In this document: positions 1 through 7,306 of the stretch, in pieces
How the letters are laid out: each line of letters opens with the position of its first letter
Position numbering within the stretch: position 1 is the stretch's first letter
DNA from: an uncultured Alistipes sp.
Lineage (GTDB): Bacteria > Bacteroidota > Bacteroidia > Bacteroidales > Rikenellaceae
Reading direction: 5' to 3'
Length of the DNA: 13,269 bases
Assembly (NCBI GenBank): GCA_947178455.1
Contig: CAMWYI010000034.1
Span: 1 to 13,269 of the forward strand
Made by a program: the position numbers and the translations under genes
Notes under the pieces: generated by a model
Database searches by the model: none
What the model saw: the letters and a program-made list of their open reading frames with translations, nothing else
Told to the model about the DNA's origin: nothing

Positions 1-95
1 GCTCGAAAGCCAACGAAACGAACATCCAGATTCTGGTCGTCAAGATGAAAGACGAACTGGAAAAAATCAAGGAGCAAGTCCTGAACATCCTGTAA
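1..95 (+). CDS. yicC: YicC family protein, C-terminal end (partial)
   Basis: Only the last 30 residues and the TAA stop (93-95) are present; the reading frame enters at base 3. The tail contains SKANETNIQ and then a charged helix, VVKMKDELEKIKEQVLNIL, which is how YicC family proteins end. YicC proteins of E. coli are linked to endoribonuclease activity; that role is carried over from the family and cannot be tested on this fragment. The stop lies four bases before the gmk start, and a yicC-gmk-nadD order is common in Bacteroidetes, which supports the call. The promoter of this operon lies upstream of the window. Confidence 0.8.
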   Translation, partial: SKANETNIQILVVKMKDELEKIKEQVLNIL

Positions 96-99
96 AACA

Positions 100-669
100 A
101 TGGGTAAGGTCGTCATATTCTCCGCGCCGAGCGGTTCCGGCAAAACCACCATCGTCCGTGCTCTGCTGGCTCGGTATCCGCAGTTGGAATTTTCCATTTC
201 GGCCACCAGCCGGGCTCCGCGCGGAAACGAGCAGCACGGCAAGGATTACTACTTCTTCACGCCGGAGGAGTTCCGGCAGGCCGTATCGGAAGCGCGTTTC
301 GTGGAGTGGGAGGAGGTCTATCAAGGCACCTGCTACGGCACGCTGCGCAGTGAAGTGGAACGCATCTGGGCCAAAGGTCATGTCATCGTGTTCGATGTCG
401 ATGTCATGGGCGGACTGAACCTGCGCCGCATTTTCGGCAACGACGCCTGCGCGATTTTCATCCAGCCGCCCTCGATCGAGGAGCTGCGCCGTCGGCTCGA
501 AGGGCGCGGCACCGACGCGCCGGAGGTCATCGACCGACGAATCGCCAAAGCGGAATTCGAGCTGAGCCAAGCATCGGGATTCGACCGCATCGTGCTGAAC
601 GACCGGCTCGACGAAGCAATCGACGAAACGGCCCGCATACTCGAAAACTTTATCGCGACCGAACGATGA
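100..669 (+). CDS. gmk: Guanylate kinase
   Basis: Cytoplasmic enzyme that phosphorylates GMP (and dGMP) to GDP with ATP, feeding GTP and dGTP synthesis. The 189 residues are a normal length. Visible motifs are the P-loop APSGSGKTT (residues 9-17), the GMP-binding segments SATSRAPR (34-41) and GKDYYF (47-52), EWEEV and CYGT (69-81), FDVDVMGG (98-105, equivalent to the usual FDIDVQGA), and the lid segment RRLEGRGTD (131-139). The P-loop begins with Ala rather than the more usual Gly, which need not impair it. The start ATG lies directly after the yicC stop and gives the expected N-terminus. The TGA stop overlaps the nadD start (ATGA), so translation of the two is probably coupled. Confidence 0.97.
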   Translation: MGKVVIFSAPSGSGKTTIVRALLARYPQLEFSISATSRAPRGNEQHGKDYYFFTPEEFRQAVSEARFVEWEEVYQGTCYGTLRSEVERIWAKGHVIVFDVDVMGGLNLRRIFGNDACAIFIQPPSIEELRRRLEGRGTDAPEVIDRRIAKAEFELSQASGFDRIVLNDRLDEAIDETARILENFIATER

Positions 670-1481
670 AGCGACGTATGATGCTCTATTTCGGGTCGTT
701 CAATCCCGTCCACAAAGGCCATATCGCATTGGCCGAATATGTCGTGGAGCAGGGGTTGTGCGACGAAATGGCATTGGTCGTCTCTCCGCAAAGCCCCCAC
801 AAATCGGCCGAAACATTGGCACCCGAACTGGATCGCTTCGAAATGGCCGAAATCGCGTGCAAAGCATCGAAATTCGCCGACCGCATCCGGCCGTCCGTTA
901 TCGAATTTCTGCTGCCCAAGCCCTCCTATACTATCGACACGCTCCGGCATCTCGCGGAAAATTACGGAGAGGAAATGACATTCTCTCTCTTAATGGGAAG
1001 CGACCAGCTGGAACGACTGGACAGCTGGAAAGAGCACGAAAAAATACTCGAATATCCCGTTTACGTCTATCCGCGACGCGGGAAGCCGGTGCCTGCGGAA
1101 CTCGAAAACCGCATCGTGCTGCTGCACGACGCGCCGCTGCTGGATATTTCGGCGACGGAAGTACGCCGCCGCATCGCATGCGGAGAAGACACGGCCGACC
1201 TGCTGCATCCCGACGTGGCAGCCTACATCCGTCAGAAAGGGCTGTGGAGCCCGGCATCGCGCATCGCGGCGATTACAGCCCGCCTGACCGATACGCCCGA
1301 CGACATCGAACTGCTGCTGGAACGCGGCAAACTCCACTACCGGCTGAACGAGTGGGGCGCAGCGCTCAACGATTTCAATCGTATTCTGAAAATCGCACCG
1401 CAACACGCCAAAGCGCAACAGTTCATCGACATGGTGCAAGAAATACTCGCATTCCGATACAAAGACATCTACAACCCCTGA
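666..1481 (+). CDS. nadD: Nicotinate-nucleotide adenylyltransferase with C-terminal TPR-like extension
   Basis: Transfers AMP from ATP to nicotinate mononucleotide, giving deamido-NAD in NAD synthesis. The nucleotidyltransferase signature GSFNPVHKGH is at residues 10-19, SLLMGSDQL at 107-115 and the C-terminal ISATEVRRRI motif at 161-170. The catalytic domain ends near residue 195 (IRQKGLW). NadD proteins are usually about 190-215 residues; this one has 271. The extra 70 or so residues read as a helical, TPR-like unit (about 213-246: LLLERGKLHYRL, then GAALNDFNRILKIAP), ending in EILAFRYKDIYNP. From memory, small stand-alone TPR proteins in Bacteroidetes end similarly, so this may be a fusion. 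No stop or frameshift separates the two parts. The start at 666 overlaps the gmk stop; Met5 and Met6 are possible alternative starts. The ddl start follows after six bases. Confidence 0.93.
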   Translation: MKRRMMLYFGSFNPVHKGHIALAEYVVEQGLCDEMALVVSPQSPHKSAETLAPELDRFEMAEIACKASKFADRIRPSVIEFLLPKPSYTIDTLRHLAENYGEEMTFSLLMGSDQLERLDSWKEHEKILEYPVYVYPRRGKPVPAELENRIVLLHDAPLLDISATEVRRRIACGEDTADLLHPDVAAYIRQKGLWSPASRIAAITARLTDTPDDIELLLERGKLHYRLNEWGAALNDFNRILKIAPQHAKAQQFIDMVQEILAFRYKDIYNP

Positions 1482-1487
1482 TATACG

Positions 1488-2471
1488 ATGGAACGACTGA
1501 AAATAGCATTGCTGGCCGGCGGCGATTCGCCCGAACGCGAAATCGCCCTGCAAAGCGCGGCCCAAATCGAGCAGGCGCTCGACCACGAGAAATACGACAT
1601 CACGCTCATCGACCTGCATCACCGCGACTGGCACTACACAGCCCCCGACGGACGGACGTGGCAGGTGGACAAAAACGATTTTTCGCTGACCGTAGACGGT
1701 GTACGCAAAGCGTTCGACTATGCGCTCATCATCATTCACGGCACACCGGGCGAGGACGGCAAACTGCAAGGCTACCTCGATATGATGGGGATTCCCTATT
1801 CGTCCTGTTCGATGACCTCGTCGGTCGTCACGTTCGACAAAATCACGACCAAACGCGTTTTAGCCGGACACGTCAATCTGGCCCGCGAACTTTTTATCCG
1901 AAAGGGCGAGCATTGCGATTCAGGGCATATCGTGGAGACGCTGGGTCTGCCGCTTTTCGTCAAGCCAAACGCCAACGGGTCGTCGTTCGGTGTGACGAAA
2001 GTGCACACGCGGGAGGAACTGCCCGCCGCCCTCGACGCCGCATTCGCGCAAGGCGATGAAATTCTCGTCGAAGAGTGCATCACGGGGCAGGAAATCGGCT
2101 GCGGCGTGCTGATTGCCGGAGGCAAGGAATACATCTTCCCCGAAACAGAAATCGTCCCAAAAAACGACTTCTTCGACTACGAAGCCAAATACACGGCCGG
2201 ACGTTCGGACGAAATCACGCCGGCCCGCATCACGCCCGAAGTGCGTGCGGAACTCAACCGCATGACGCTCGATGCCTACCGAACCTGCCGTTGCAGCGGG
2301 GTAGTACGCGTGGATTTCATCGTGACGCCCAACGGAAAGCCTTATTTCATCGAACTGAACTCCATTCCGGGCATGAGCCCCGGCAGCATCGTGCCGAAAC
2401 AGGCCCGCGCAATGGGCATGTCGCTCGGCGAATTGTACGACCTCGTGATAGCCGACACCTGCCGCAAATGA
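1488..2471 (+). CDS. ddl: D-alanine--D-alanine ligase
   Basis: ATP-grasp enzyme that joins two D-alanines for the peptidoglycan stem peptide, in the cytoplasm. At 327 residues it is close to the family norm. Motifs in order: AGGDSPEREI (10-19, the N-terminal D-Ala site), HGTPGEDGKLQGYL (84-97), FDKITTKR (117-124), the ATP-binding VKPNANGSSFGVTKV (158-172), EECITGQEIG (195-204), TPARI (244-248), RVDF (274-277), and the metal and substrate segment IELNSIPGMSPGSIVPKQA (288-306). All the main catalytic and metal-binding residues (E16, K159, R274, D276, E289, N291) appear present. The TGA stop overlaps the next gene's ATG by four bases. It is the first of two cell-wall genes in this operon; the other is the M23 peptidase at its end. 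Confidence 0.97.
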   Translation: MERLKIALLAGGDSPEREIALQSAAQIEQALDHEKYDITLIDLHHRDWHYTAPDGRTWQVDKNDFSLTVDGVRKAFDYALIIIHGTPGEDGKLQGYLDMMGIPYSSCSMTSSVVTFDKITTKRVLAGHVNLARELFIRKGEHCDSGHIVETLGLPLFVKPNANGSSFGVTKVHTREELPAALDAAFAQGDEILVEECITGQEIGCGVLIAGGKEYIFPETEIVPKNDFFDYEAKYTAGRSDEITPARITPEVRAELNRMTLDAYRTCRCSGVVRVDFIVTPNGKPYFIELNSIPGMSPGSIVPKQARAMGMSLGELYDLVIADTCRK

Positions 2472-3040
2472 TTGAAATCGACGATAAAATCGTAAGCGCC
2501 GACATCCTGCGCGAGAGCTTCGCCTGCGACCTCGCAGCGTGCAAGGGGGCTTGCTGCGTCGAGGGAAACGCGGGCGCGCCGCTGGAAGCGGAGGAGGTAG
2601 ACATTCTCGAACGCGAGTACGAGCACTACAAGCCCTACATGACGCCCGAAGGCATCGCCGCCGTCGAACGGCAAGGATTCATGGTCATCGACGAAGACGG
2701 CGACTACACGACGCCGCTGGTCGACGATGCCGAATGCGCCTATTTCTGTCGCGAGAACGGCATCACGTTCTGCGCCATCGAAAAAGCATGGAAAGAGGGC
2801 CGCACCGCATTTCGCAAACCGATTTCGTGCCACCTCTATCCGATTCGGCTCATGCGCTTCGCCAACGGCTCGACGGGGCTCAACTACCACCGCTGGGCGA
2901 TTTGCGAATCGGCCCGTGCGTGTGGCAAACGGCTGGGGATTCCGGTCTACAAAGCGCTGCACGAACCCATTGTCCGCTGTTTCGGCGAAGAATTTTACCA
3001 AGAGCTCGAAGCCGCCGCGAACTACTTGAATACGAAATAA
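2468..3040 (+). CDS. DUF3109 family cysteine-rich protein
   Basis: A 190-residue cytoplasmic protein with no signal peptide. It matches the DUF3109 family, widespread in Bacteroidetes, whose function is not established. It carries 11 cysteines: a dense N-terminal group C20-x4-C25-x3-C29-C30, then C90, C94, C102, C121, C146, C152 and C171. Recognisable family segments are KGACCVEGNAGAPLE, CAIEKAWKEG, RKPISCHLYPIR and NYHRWAICE. The N-terminal group recalls the zinc/iron-chelating YkgJ-type CxxxCxxCC proteins, so metal or Fe-S binding is a reasonable inference. I chose the ATG at 2468, which overlaps the ddl stop and yields the conserved N-terminus MIEIDDKIVS. The frame stays open further upstream, but that part lies inside ddl and looks nothing like the family. 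Confidence 0.9.
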   Translation: MIEIDDKIVSADILRESFACDLAACKGACCVEGNAGAPLEAEEVDILEREYEHYKPYMTPEGIAAVERQGFMVIDEDGDYTTPLVDDAECAYFCRENGITFCAIEKAWKEGRTAFRKPISCHLYPIRLMRFANGSTGLNYHRWAICESARACGKRLGIPVYKALHEPIVRCFGEEFYQELEAAANYLNTK

Positions 3041-3047
3041 CCACGAT

Positions 3048-4112
3048 ATGAACCGATTTTTTCTCCTAATTCTCGCTCCGATGCTGCCGCTTGTCGGCGT
3101 ACAAGCCCAAGAGCCCGAAACGCTCGTAGCGGACATGGTGCCGGTCGAAACGGTCGTCGACACGCATGCGGCCGATTCGATTTCCGCCCTGCGGCTGCGC
3201 CTGCAACCCAAACCTATCGTATCGAACCCCGATACGAACAATCTGACGATTATCGACACGCTCGATTCGGGCAACGAAGCCCTGCGGGTGATTCTGTACA
3301 GCAACAACACGTGGAAATACATCCTCGACCGCGAAGTGGCCAAAGATAGTACGGTATTCGAAAAATACTGGAACACCACGACGCTTTTTCCCTATCGCGA
3401 GGTCGATTTGTCGTCCATGCCGCAATCCATCGTCATCCAGTTGCTCGATTCGGTTACGAGTTATCATTGCCCTTATCAGGGTTCCGTCCACCCGCACGGC
3501 AAATACGGCCCGCGCCGCCACCGTCAGCATCAGGGCATCGACCTGCCGCTGAAAACGGGCGACCCGATTTATGCCACGTTCAGCGGCCGTGTGCGTATCT
3601 CGCAGTACAATACCGGCGGATACGGCAATCTGGTCATCATCCGCCACGACAACGGACTGGAAACCTACTACGGCCACTTGGCGGAACGGCTCGTCGAGAC
3701 GAACCAATGGGTCGAAGCTGGGCAAATCATCGGACTGGGCGGTTCGACCGGACGTTCGACCGGCCCGCATCTTCATTTCGAGACCCGCTACTACGGTCGG
3801 GCGTTCGACCCCGAACGGCTGATAGACTTCAAGAACGGCATTCTTTGTCGCGAAACGTTCCTGCTGAAAAAATCGTTTTTCAACATCCACTCCAACGCGG
3901 CGCAGGATTTCGACGACGAAATCGCCAACGAAGAACAGGACAAACACGAAATCGCCGAACAGGCCGCCCGACGCTATCATACGATTCGTCAGGGAGATAC
4001 GTTGAGCACACTGGCCACCAAGTACGACACGACGGTGACGAATCTCTGTCGGCTGAACGGCATCAAACCTAATTCGATTATCCGCTACGGGCAGAAAATC
4101 CGCGTAAAATAA
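3048..4112 (+). CDS. Exported M23 (LytM-type) peptidase with C-terminal LysM domain
   Basis: Probable periplasmic or outer-membrane-associated peptidoglycan hydrolase of 354 residues. Residues 1-20 are a signal peptide (MNRFFLLILAPML, then VQA). Residues 22-140 form a region I do not recognise. The M23 domain spans about 155-262 and has every expected zinc and catalytic residue: H161-x3-D165 in HQGID, H210 in YYGHLAE, and H241-L-H243 in GPHLHFE. Catalysis, rather than an EnvC-like degenerate role, is therefore plausible. A charged linker (about 286-308) leads to a single LysM domain at 310-353 (YHTIRQGDTLSTLATKY to YGQKIRVK), which binds glycan strands. It is the last gene of the operon, seven bases after the DUF3109 gene and just before a strong terminator. 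Its exact cleavage site and role in division or turnover cannot be read from sequence. Confidence 0.94.
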   Translation: MNRFFLLILAPMLPLVGVQAQEPETLVADMVPVETVVDTHAADSISALRLRLQPKPIVSNPDTNNLTIIDTLDSGNEALRVILYSNNTWKYILDREVAKDSTVFEKYWNTTTLFPYREVDLSSMPQSIVIQLLDSVTSYHCPYQGSVHPHGKYGPRRHRQHQGIDLPLKTGDPIYATFSGRVRISQYNTGGYGNLVIIRHDNGLETYYGHLAERLVETNQWVEAGQIIGLGGSTGRSTGPHLHFETRYYGRAFDPERLIDFKNGILCRETFLLKKSFFNIHSNAAQDFDDEIANEEQDKHEIAEQAARRYHTIRQGDTLSTLATKYDTTVTNLCRLNGIKPNSIIRYGQKIRVK

Positions 4113-4128
4113 CCGTCATTTCAAAACG

Positions 4129-4162
4129 ACAAAAGCGTTCGAGCTCGCTCGAACGCTTTTGT
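4129..4162. terminator. Bidirectional hairpin terminator between M23 peptidase gene and yggS
   Basis: A perfect 16-bp inverted repeat, ACAAAAGCGTTCGAGC (4129-4144) and its complement (4147-4162), with only two bases between the arms; in practice the innermost pairs would open to form the loop. The stem has A-rich and T-rich outer ends on both strands, so it can act in either direction. It sits in the 70-base gap between two convergent genes, as expected for a shared terminator. Confidence 0.9.
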
Positions 4163-4182
4163 TATTTCCAACCGTATCGCAA

Positions 4183-4887
4183 CTATTCCGCCGCAACGGG
4201 TTCCGGCCGGGCGGTATAGTCCCGTTCGCCGAAAATCAACGAACCGACCCGCACCATCGTCGCGCCGCACTCCACCGCATACCCGTAATCGTGCGACATG
4301 CCCATCGACAACGTATCGAATCGTGCACCGAAGTAGGGGCGAAGCATGTCGAAACAGCGTTTCAATTCCGCGAAATCGTGCCGGATGACCTGCGCATCGG
4401 TCGTGTTGGTCGCAATCCCCATTACGCCCCGTACCCGCACATTGTTCATCCGTGCGAAAGGCGCAGAACGCACGTACTGCATCAACTCGGTGAAATTCCA
4501 CCCCGTTTTGGTCTCCTCGGCGGCGACACGGATTTCCAACAGCACGTCGATTGTCCGGCCGCACTTGGCCGCTTCGCGCTGGATAGCATCCGCGAGGTGC
4601 GCGCTGTCGACCGAATGAATCAGTGCGACGAACGGAGCAATCATCTTGATTTTATTGGTTTGCAGATGCCCGATCATGTGCCACTCGATGTCTTGCGGCA
4701 GAGCGGCCTGTTTTTCGGCCATTTCCTGCGGACGGCTCTCTCCGAAAATACGCTGTCCGGCATCGTAAGCCTCCCGAAGCGCCTCGACGGGGTGCGTTTT
4801 CGACACGGCGACGAGCGTCACCTGCTCGGGCAGGGTAGCGCGCACGAGCGACAACTGGCAAGCAATGCTATTTTGTTCGATATTCAT
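4183..4887 (-). CDS. yggS: YggS family PLP-binding homeostasis protein
   Basis: A 234-residue cytoplasmic protein of the YggS/YBL036c/PROSC family, a fold-type III pyridoxal-phosphate binder that keeps free PLP and amino-acid pools in balance but has no known enzymatic reaction. The PLP lysine is K30 in VAVSKTHP. Other family segments are RIFGESRPQEM (46-56), WHMIGHLQTNKIK (69-81), HSVDS (91-95), and the C-terminal phosphate-binding stretch LSMGMSHDYGYAVECGATMV (193-212) followed by RVGSLIFGERDY. The frame stays open far upstream, but I place the start at 4887 because family homology begins there and a -7 promoter box lies four bases before it. It is transcribed alone, towards the shared terminator. 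Confidence 0.96.
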   Translation of the reverse strand: MNIEQNSIACQLSLVRATLPEQVTLVAVSKTHPVEALREAYDAGQRIFGESRPQEMAEKQAALPQDIEWHMIGHLQTNKIKMIAPFVALIHSVDSAHLADAIQREAAKCGRTIDVLLEIRVAAEETKTGWNFTELMQYVRSAPFARMNNVRVRGVMGIATNTTDAQVIRHDFAELKRCFDMLRPYFGARFDTLSMGMSHDYGYAVECGATMVRVGSLIFGERDYTARPEPVAAE

Positions 4888-4891
4888 GCGG

Positions 4892-4899
4892 CAAAGATA
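4892..4899 (-). promoter_or_regulatory. -7 promoter box of yggS (TATCTTTG)
   Basis: On the - strand this reads TATCTTTG, an exact match to the Bacteroidetes -7 consensus TAnnTTTG. Only CCGC separates it from the yggS ATG, so transcription should begin at or within a few bases of the start codon. No convincing -33 TTTG was seen at the usual distance. Confidence 0.65.
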
Positions 4900-4956
4900 T
4901 GCAAAAATCCTGCAACACGAATTTATGTGCAGGGCGACCGACTTGCGTTTTTTTAC

Positions 4957-4964
4957 TATTTTTG
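4957..4964 (+). promoter_or_regulatory. -7 promoter box of the GNAT gene (TATTTTTG)
   Basis: TATTTTTG matches TAnnTTTG exactly and lies 22 bases before the acetyltransferase ATG, so the mRNA leader should be short. It faces away from the yggS promoter in the same 99-base gap. The surrounding T-rich stretch (about 4948-4963) makes a chance match easier, and no clear -33 element is visible. Confidence 0.5.
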
Positions 4965-4986
4965 CCGTTGAATTATACATGATACC

Positions 4987-5526
4987 ATGTTGGAAACCGA
5001 ACGTCTGATTTTGCGTGCATGGGAGGAGTCCGATGCCGCCGCTCTCTATCGATACGCCAGCGATCCGGCCGTCGGGCCGATTGCCGGCTGGCCGCCGCAC
5101 ACGTCGGTGGAGCACAGCCGCGAAATCATCCGCACCGTATTGGCCGCGCCGGAAACCTATGCCGTCGTACTGAAAGCGACGGGAGAACCGGTCGGAAGCT
5201 GCGGCATCCTGTTCGGCAACAGCCTGCACAGCGCCGAAATGAAGGACAGCGAAGCGGAAATCGGCTATTGGGTCGGCGTGCCGTACTGGGGACAAGGGCT
5301 GATTCCCGAAGCGGTGCGGCGTCTGCTGGAACACTGCTTCGTGGATTTGCATCTGCGCACCGTCTGGTGCGGCTATTACGACGGCAACCGCCGCTCGCAA
5401 CGGGTGCAGGAAAAGTGCGGATTCGTATATCACCACACCGAACACGACAAACCCTCGCCGCTGGGCGACCTGCGCACCGAACATTTCACGAGGCTTACGT
5501 TCGAGGAGTGGGAGACGAAAAGATAG
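4987..5526 (+). CDS. GNAT family N-acetyltransferase (RimJ/RimL-like)
   Basis: A 179-residue cytoplasmic acetyl-CoA-dependent acetyltransferase. The N-terminus LETERLILRAWEESDAAALY is typical of the RimJ/RimL-type Acetyltransf_3 group. The central strand EIGYWVGVPYWGQGLIPEAV (91-110) contains the acetyl-CoA pyrophosphate-binding loop with the W-G-Q-G turn. The later segment N134-RRSQRVQEKCGF (134-146) is the usual N..S..V.EK.GF motif. The substrate cannot be named: family members acetylate ribosomal-protein N-termini, other proteins, antibiotics or small metabolites. It has its own promoter box and is followed by a separate promoter for the next gene, so it is probably monocistronic. Confidence 0.9.
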   Translation: MLETERLILRAWEESDAAALYRYASDPAVGPIAGWPPHTSVEHSREIIRTVLAAPETYAVVLKATGEPVGSCGILFGNSLHSAEMKDSEAEIGYWVGVPYWGQGLIPEAVRRLLEHCFVDLHLRTVWCGYYDGNRRSQRVQEKCGFVYHHTEHDKPSPLGDLRTEHFTRLTFEEWETKR

Positions 5527-5543
5527 GAACCCGCCCGATAGCG

Positions 5544-5577
5544 TTTTTGGCCGTTTGCGAATAGTTTGCTACCTTTG
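5544..5577 (+). promoter_or_regulatory. Promoter of the C69 peptidase-lpdA unit
   Basis: The -7 box TACCTTTG (5570-5577) fits TAnnTTTG exactly. TTTTTG (5544-5549) lies 20 bases upstream, about the spacing expected for the -33 TTTG element of Bacteroidetes promoters. The predicted start near 5582 gives a leader of about 18 bases before the ATG at 5600. This is the best-formed two-part promoter in the window. Confidence 0.65.
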
Positions 5578-5599
5578 GGGAAATACTTTTTCGCAAAAA

Positions 5600-7300
5600 A
5601 TGAAAACGCTCCGTCTATTTTTGGTCGCGGCCGCCGCACTCGCTTATGGCACGACGCAGGCCTGCACCAACTTCATCATCACCAAAGGCGCTTCGACCGA
5701 CGGTTCGGTCATGGTCTCCTATGCGGCCGATTCGCACGCCCTCTACGGCGCACTCTACCACACTGCGGGCGGCAAGCACAAAGCAGGCTCGATGCTGCCC
5801 GTCTACGAATGGGACACGGGCCGCTATCTGACCGACATTCCGCAAACGGCCGAGACCTATTCGACCGTCGGCAACATGAACGAACACTCGCTCATCATCG
5901 GCGAGACGACCTACGGCGGCCGGGACGAACTGGAAGACCCGACCGGAAAAATCGACTACGGCTCGCTGATTTACATCACGTTGCAACGCGCCCGCACGGC
6001 CCGCGAGGCTATCCGCATCATCGCCGAACTGGCCGATACCTACGGGTACGCATCGTCGGGCGAATCCTTCTCTATCGCCGACACCGAAGAGGCTTGGATT
6101 ATGGAGCTCATCGGCAAGGGATACCAAGACGACGGGGAGGGCGGCAACGCCCGCAAAGGCATCGTTTGGGTGGCCCGCCGGATTCCCGACGGATACGTCT
6201 GCGCCCACGCCAACCAAGCGCGCATCACGACTTTTCCGAAAGACGACCCCGAAAATTGTTTGTATGCCCCCGACGTCGTAACGTTCGCCCGCGAAATGGG
6301 CTACTATGAGGGTTCGGACGACGATTTCAGTTTCTGCGACGCCTATTGTCCGGCCGATTTCGGCGGTTTGCGCGGTTGCGAAGCCCGCGTATGGGCATTC
6401 TTCCGCACGGTGGCCGACGGTATGGACATTTATCAGGACTTCGCGATGGGCTACAACCCTTCGAATAAAATGCCGCTGTGGGTCAAGCCCCGCACGAAGG
6501 TATCGCCCAAAACCGTATTCGACTGCATGCGCGACCACTACGAGGGCACCCCGATGGACATGACCCGAGATTTGGGTGCCGGCGGGCACGCCTGTCCTTA
6601 TCGTTGGCGTCCGATGAACTTCGAGGTGGACGGCGAGACCTATGTCAACGAACGCGCGACGGCGACGCAGCAAACCGGTTTTTGGTTCGTGGCGCAGGCC
6701 CGTCCGCAACTGCCCGACGACATGGGCATTCTGTGGTTCGGCGTCGACGATGCCGCCACGTCGTGTCTGACCCCGATTTACTGCTCGACGACCGCCGTGC
6801 CGGAATGTTTCAGCGAAGCGAACGGCTCGATGCTCGACTACTCGCCGACATCGGCATTCTGGCTCTTCAACCGCACCACCAACTTCGCCTACATGCGCTA
6901 CGACATGATTTCGGCCGACATCCGCCGCGTCGCCGATGCGTGGGAGAACAACGCATTGACGGTACAAATTCCGCTCGTGGACCTGAAAGCGGCGGAACTG
7001 CCCGCGAAAAAACGGGTCCGCTATTTGACGGACTATTCCGTCCGCACGGCACAGGATTTGTTTTCCAAATGGGCCAAACTGAACGAATACCTCTTGATAA
7101 AATATATCGACGGCAATGTGAAGAGCGAGCATGCCGGAGTGCTGGAATACCTCGACAAGGGAGGCGATGCGTCCCACTTCGTCGAAAACGGCAACGGGAA
7201 GCGTATTCCCGACAAAATCCAGTATCCGGGCTACAACGAACGCTGGAAACGAGCCGTCGCAGCGGATAACGGAGAGGTACTGCGGGTACCGAAACAATAA
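5600..7300 (+). CDS. Exported C69 family dipeptidase
   Basis: A 566-residue dipeptidase of peptidase family C69 (PepD-like, N-terminal nucleophile fold). Residues 1-21 are a signal peptide (MKTLRLFLVAAAALAYGTTQA). The next residue is C22 in ACTNFIITKGAST, which aligns with the catalytic N-terminal cysteine of C69 enzymes. Signal-peptidase cleavage would thus both export and activate the enzyme. Family blocks include NMNEHSLIIGETTYGGRDEL (92-111), YGSLIYITLQRARTAREAI (120-138), GESFSIADTEEAWIMELIGK (154-173) and HANQARITTF. TQAC is a poor lipobox, so I prefer the nucleophile reading over a lipoprotein. I start at 5600 because the promoter lies just upstream and the signal peptide begins there; an earlier in-frame ATG at 5555 precedes the promoter box. 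It probably trims peptides in the periplasm. lpdA follows after six bases. Confidence 0.94.
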   Translation: MKTLRLFLVAAAALAYGTTQACTNFIITKGASTDGSVMVSYAADSHALYGALYHTAGGKHKAGSMLPVYEWDTGRYLTDIPQTAETYSTVGNMNEHSLIIGETTYGGRDELEDPTGKIDYGSLIYITLQRARTAREAIRIIAELADTYGYASSGESFSIADTEEAWIMELIGKGYQDDGEGGNARKGIVWVARRIPDGYVCAHANQARITTFPKDDPENCLYAPDVVTFAREMGYYEGSDDDFSFCDAYCPADFGGLRGCEARVWAFFRTVADGMDIYQDFAMGYNPSNKMPLWVKPRTKVSPKTVFDCMRDHYEGTPMDMTRDLGAGGHACPYRWRPMNFEVDGETYVNERATATQQTGFWFVAQARPQLPDDMGILWFGVDDAATSCLTPIYCSTTAVPECFSEANGSMLDYSPTSAFWLFNRTTNFAYMRYDMISADIRRVADAWENNALTVQIPLVDLKAAELPAKKRVRYLTDYSVRTAQDLFSKWAKLNEYLLIKYIDGNVKSEHAGVLEYLDKGGDASHFVENGNGKRIPDKIQYPGYNERWKRAVAADNGEVLRVPKQ

Positions 7301-7306
7301 ACGCGT

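Noticed and set aside
758..2059. A 433-codon + strand open frame across nadD and ddl
   Set aside because: It overlaps two well-supported genes in another frame, and its arginine-rich, low-complexity translation is typical of a shifted frame.
2342..3379. A 345-codon - strand frame opposite ddl, DUF3109 and the M23 gene
   Set aside because: It spans three real genes on the other strand and shows no recognisable domain or start signal.
4888..5484. N-terminal extension of yggS in the same open frame
   Set aside because: The added 199 residues are antisense to the GNAT gene and lack YggS homology; the promoter box lies inside them.
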